DNA of 15,689 nucleotides. Origin: Actinomycetes bacterium. Lineage in GTDB: Bacteria; Actinomycetota; Actinomycetes; Actinomycetales; Cellulomonadaceae. The notes below the pieces were generated by a model. It had not been told where the DNA came from and searched no databases. It worked only from the letters and a program-made list of their open reading frames with translations. Within the stretch, counting starts at the first letter, position 1; every line of letters starts with the position of its first letter. The stretch spans positions 1-15,689 of the forward strand of contig JAFAEH010000136.1 in NCBI GenBank assembly GCA_023424135.1, read 5' to 3'. A program made the position numbers and the translations under genes. Shown piece by piece: positions 13,322-15,689 of the stretch.

Positions 13322-14983
13322 TCACCACCCGCTCGAGACGGCGCGCACGAGCTCGCCGTCCGCGGTGTCGCCGGACAGCTCCCAGAAGAACGCACCGCCC
13401 AGGCCCTTGCCGCGCGCCCACGTCATCTTGGACGCGATCGTGGCGGGCGTGTCGTAGCCCCACCACTCGTTGCCGCACGTCGCGTACGCGGTGCCGCCGA
13501 CGGTCCCGGTCGACGGGCAGCGCGTCTTGAGGACCTTGTAGTCCTCGATGCCCGGCTCGTACGTGCCGGTCGCCGCGCCGGTCGCCGTGCCACCCGGCGC
13601 GGTCTGCGACACGCCCGTCCAGCCACGGCCGTAGAAGCCGACGCCGAGCAGGATCTTGTTCGCGGGGATCCCCTTGGCGACGAGCTTGTCGACCGCCGCC
13701 TGCGAGTTGAAGCCCTCCTGCGGGATGCCCGCGTAGGACGTCAGCGGCGAGTGGGGCGCCGTCGGACCCTGCGGGTTGAAGGCGCCGAAGTAGTCGTACG
13801 TCATCGGCATGATCCAGTCGAGCTTGGTCGCCGCGGTCGCGTAGTCGGCGGCGTCGATCTTGCCGCCGGACGAGCCGTCGGCCGTGATGGCCGCGGTGAC
13901 CAGGTTGTTCGCACCGAACTTCGCGCGCAGCGCGGTCACGACGCGGTCGAACGCCTGCGGGCCGGACGAGTCGCACGTCAGGCCGCACGCGTTGGGGTAC
14001 TCCCAGTCGACGTCGATGCCGTCGAAGACGTCGGCCCAGCGCGGGTCCTCGACGAGGTCGTAGCAGGACTGGGCGAACGCCTCGGGGTTCTGCGCGGCCT
14101 GCGTGAAGCCACCGGACCAGGTCCAGCCGCCGAACGACCAGATCACCTTGAGGTGCGGGTGCTTGGCCTTGAGCTTGCGCAGCTGGTTGAAGCTGCCGCG
14201 CAGGTCCTGGTCCCAGGTGTCGGCGACGCCGTCGACGGACTGGTCGGCCGTGTACGCCTTCTCGTAGTCGGCGTACGAGTCGCCGATCGAGCAGCGCCCG
14301 CCGGTGGTGTTGCCGAACGCGTAGAGGATGTGGGTCATGCGTGCCGCGGCACCCGAGGTGTCGATGTTCTTCACGTGGTAGTTGCGCCCGTAGACGCCCC
14401 ACTCGGCGAAGTAGCCGACGACCTTCGAGCCGGCCGGCGGCGGGGTCGTGGGTGTCGGCGTCGGGGTGGGGCTCGTCGTCGGCCGGGGGGTCGTGGTCGG
14501 CGTCGGGGTCGGGGACGTGGTGGGTGTCGGGCTGGTCGTCGGCGTCGCGCCGTCGCCGGTGCACGACCCGCCGTTGACGCTGCAGGCCGTGGGTGTACCC
14601 CAGCCGCCGCTGGCGACGTAGCCCCAGCTCTGCGACGCGCCGGGCGCGAGCGCTCCCGCCCAGCTCTTCTTCACGGCCCGGTAGGTCTGGCCGTTGCGTG
14701 TGACGTCGGCGTCCCACGCGCTGCTGATCGCCACGCCGCTCGGCAGCGTGAAGTCAACCGACCACGTCGCGACACTTGCGGTGCCGGTGTTGGTCACAGT
14801 GACCGCGACCTGGTGGCCGGTCCCCCAGTCGCCCTGCGACGTGAACGTCACCTTCACGCCGCCTGCGGCGCTCGCGCCGGGGGCGGTCACGAGCGCGGTC
14901 ACCATGAGCGCGACGGCCGCGACGGCCGCCGCGAGCGCTCGCGCCGGCGCCCGCCGACGGTCCTGCGTCCTGCTGCTTGACAT
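13322..14983 (-). CDS. Secreted chitinase: CBM2, PT linker, GH18
   Basis: This exported endo-acting chitinase has 553 residues. A signal peptide (about 1-39, arginines then a hydrophobic core, cleavage after ASA) is followed by a CBM2-type binding module (about 40-142; SQGDWGTGHQVAVTVTNTG, SAWDADVT, closing Cys134/Cys141). A Pro/Thr-rich linker (143-184) leads to the GH18 domain (186-553). The GH18 signatures are SFGGWTWS (283-290), DGIDVDWEYP (321-330) with Glu328 as catalytic acid, and MPMTYDYFG (392-400). The order matches Streptomyces-type family 18 chitinases with an N-terminal CBM2. ATG 14983 follows GGGAG by 5 nt. A promoter upstream and a strong terminator downstream suggest a single-gene transcript. 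It fits a polysaccharide-degrading soil lifestyle. Confidence 0.96.
   Translation of the reverse strand: MSSSRTQDRRRAPARALAAAVAAVALMVTALVTAPGASAAGGVKVTFTSQGDWGTGHQVAVTVTNTGTASVATWSVDFTLPSGVAISSAWDADVTRNGQTYRAVKKSWAGALAPGASQSWGYVASGGWGTPTACSVNGGSCTGDGATPTTSPTPTTSPTPTPTTTPRPTTSPTPTPTPTTPPPAGSKVVGYFAEWGVYGRNYHVKNIDTSGAAARMTHILYAFGNTTGGRCSIGDSYADYEKAYTADQSVDGVADTWDQDLRGSFNQLRKLKAKHPHLKVIWSFGGWTWSGGFTQAAQNPEAFAQSCYDLVEDPRWADVFDGIDVDWEYPNACGLTCDSSGPQAFDRVVTALRAKFGANNLVTAAITADGSSGGKIDAADYATAATKLDWIMPMTYDYFGAFNPQGPTAPHSPLTSYAGIPQEGFNSQAAVDKLVAKGIPANKILLGVGFYGRGWTGVSQTAPGGTATGAATGTYEPGIEDYKVLKTRCPSTGTVGGTAYATCGNEWWGYDTPATIASKMTWARGKGLGGAFFWELSGDTADGELVRAVSSGW
14432..14557 (-). repeat. Low-complexity Pro/Thr linker coding repeats in the chitinase gene
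   Basis: Repeats encoding PTTSPTPT-like units (residues 143-184) connect the CBM2 and GH18 domains. Such linkers are flexible and commonly vary in length between strains. They are coding repeats, not an intergenic array. Confidence 0.9.
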
Positions 14984-15037
14984 CTCGACTCCCGTTCGTC
15001 GAATATGTAAGGACTACGTACTAATAGGACGTGAACG

Positions 15038-15067
15038 ACGCTAGTCCCGGACGAATCGGGCGGTCAA
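15038..15067 (-). promoter_or_regulatory. Sigma-A-like promoter of the chitinase
   Basis: On the minus strand, TTGACC (15067-15062) and TAGCGT (15043-15038) are separated by 18 bp, close to the TTGACA/TANNNT consensus. Transcription would start near 15031, giving a leader of about 48 nt. That leader (14998-15030) is the most AT-rich stretch in the window and includes GTCCTATTAG and TAGTCCTTAC. No clear DasR or CebR palindrome is present. Confidence 0.6.
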
Positions 15068-15235
15068 CCATGTGATGACTTGCGCCAACGTGGGCAGTCA
15101 CGCGGTGGGAACGTGGCCACACCTGCGTCGTCGCAGGTCAGCGCGGTGCTCACACCCGATCAGGTGAACCGTCGCATCGCTCGCCCGGACGGGTCGCCGA
15201 AGGCCGCCCGCGGCCGGACGGGTGAGCGCCGCCCC
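15068..15235. other. Intergenic region between chitinase and alcohol dehydrogenase genes
   Basis: There is no reading frame I believe in. It holds a 7-bp hairpin ACCTGCG-TCGT-CGCAGGT (15121-15138) and two copies of CCGGACGGGT (15184-15193 and about 15214-15223). The part next to the chitinase promoter is the likely place for its operator, but no known motif is recognisable. Confidence 0.4.
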
Positions 15236-15266
15236 GGGCGTCCCGGTCGGTACGGGCGGGTCGCCC
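15236..15266 (-). terminator. Imperfect hairpin after the alcohol dehydrogenase gene
   Basis: GGGCG-T-CCCG (15236-15245) pairs with CGGG-T-CGCCC (15257-15266), with one T:T mismatch and an 11-nt loop. It begins 4 nt past the minus-strand stop at 15271. It is weaker than the other terminators in the window. Confidence 0.35.
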
Positions 15267-15270
15267 CGAG

Positions 15271-15689
15271 TCAGGGCCGCACGACGGTCATGCCCGCGGT
15301 CGCCGCCGCCGGCAGGTCCGCGAGGGCGGCCGGCGCGTCGTCGAGCGCGACCACCCGTCCGACGAGCGACGCCGGCGCCAGACGCCCGGCCGCGACGTCC
15401 GCGAGCATCGCCGGGTACTCGTGCGCGGCCATGCCGTGGCTGCCGTGCACCGACAGCTCCCACGCGACGACACGGTCCATGGGCAGGGCCGTCCACGCGT
15501 CCTCGCGCAGCAGCAGCCCCACCTGCACGTGACGGCCGCGACGCCGCAGCGAGAGCACGCCGGACTGCGCCGCGGCGGGGCTGCCCAGCGCGTCGAACGA
15601 CGCGTGCGCCCCTCCCCCGGTCGCGTCGACGACGCGCGCCGCGAGCACGCCGGGCGCGTCGTCGCACGGGTCGAGCACGACGTGCGCAC
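15271..15689 (-). CDS. Zinc-type alcohol dehydrogenase, C-terminal part
   Basis: The reading frame enters from the right edge, so the N-terminal catalytic half with the zinc ligands is outside the window. The visible 138 residues belong to the medium-chain dehydrogenase/reductase family. GGGAHASFDALGSPAAAQSGV and LRRRGRHVQVGLL form the end of the Rossmann fold. ELSVHGSHGMAAHEYPAMLADV and LDDAPAALADLP are the characteristic C-terminal elements of zinc-dependent alcohol dehydrogenases that use NAD(P). It ends AGMTVVRP, as usual for the family. Substrate and regulation cannot be judged. The frame continues upstream to the window edge, so internal start-like codons should not be used. Confidence 0.88.
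   Translation of the reverse strand, partial: AHVVLDPCDDAPGVLAARVVDATGGGAHASFDALGSPAAAQSGVLSLRRRGRHVQVGLLLREDAWTALPMDRVVAWELSVHGSHGMAAHEYPAMLADVAAGRLAPASLVGRVVALDDAPAALADLPAAATAGMTVVRP

Noticed and set aside
14432..14557. Short GC repeats that might suggest a CRISPR or minisatellite
   Set aside because: They are in frame and encode the Pro/Thr linker of the chitinase.

Overview
The window is very GC-rich DNA with dense, GTG-tolerant coding and purine-rich ribosome binding sites. It looks like a chromosomal segment of a soil-type actinobacterium. The CBM2-linker-GH18 chitinase and the actinobacterial monooxygenase/FMN reductase pair make a Cellulomonas-like member of the Micrococcales the best guess; this is inference from content, not a database match. 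No insertion sequence, CRISPR array, rRNA or tRNA was found, and there is no obvious base-composition break.

Layout, left to right. (1) Two minus-strand genes: the N-terminal end of a possible NERD-type protein (1-216, cut by the window edge) and the methionine sulfoxide reductase msrB (287-724). (2) A divergent intergenic region holding a 31-bp near-perfect inverted repeat (815-845). (3) A membrane-anchored GGDEF-EAL c-di-GMP enzyme (906-2951). (4) 110 bp downstream and on the same strand, a tight three-gene cassette: a TasA/camelysin-like secreted protein (3062-3745), a SipW-type (ER-type Ser-His) signal peptidase I (3748-4464), and a 94-residue protein (4445-4729) that repeats the signal/processing-site motif of the TasA-like protein and then ends in a Pro/Thr and acidic tail. 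(5) An FMN-dependent luciferase-like monooxygenase (4837-6015) and its partner FMN reductase (6101-6718), separated by a 36-nt perfect palindrome and followed by a strong terminator hairpin. (6) A minus-strand HesB/IscA-fold protein without cysteines (6906-7178) and a minus-strand endonuclease/exonuclease/phosphatase-family protein (7402-8238). (7) A nucleotidyltransferase-fold protein (8333-9013) whose stop codon interlocks with that of a convergent ABC exporter (9010-10842). (8) An aldo/keto reductase (10988-11767), then a 326-bp convergent intergenic region rich in hairpins. (9) A minus-strand four-helix membrane protein of unknown function (12094-13128). (10) A secreted chitinase (13322-14983) with a recognisable promoter and terminator. 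(11) The C-terminal part of a zinc-type alcohol dehydrogenase (15271-15689, cut by the window edge).

The part that reads most like a functional system is 906-4729: a c-di-GMP synthesis/degradation enzyme upstream of a dedicated export cassette for a TasA-like, possibly fibre-forming, matrix protein with its own signal peptidase and a miniature companion. The second unit is the monooxygenase/reductase pair, where the reductase should supply reduced FMN to the oxygenase. The other genes look like ordinary, individually transcribed chromosomal genes.
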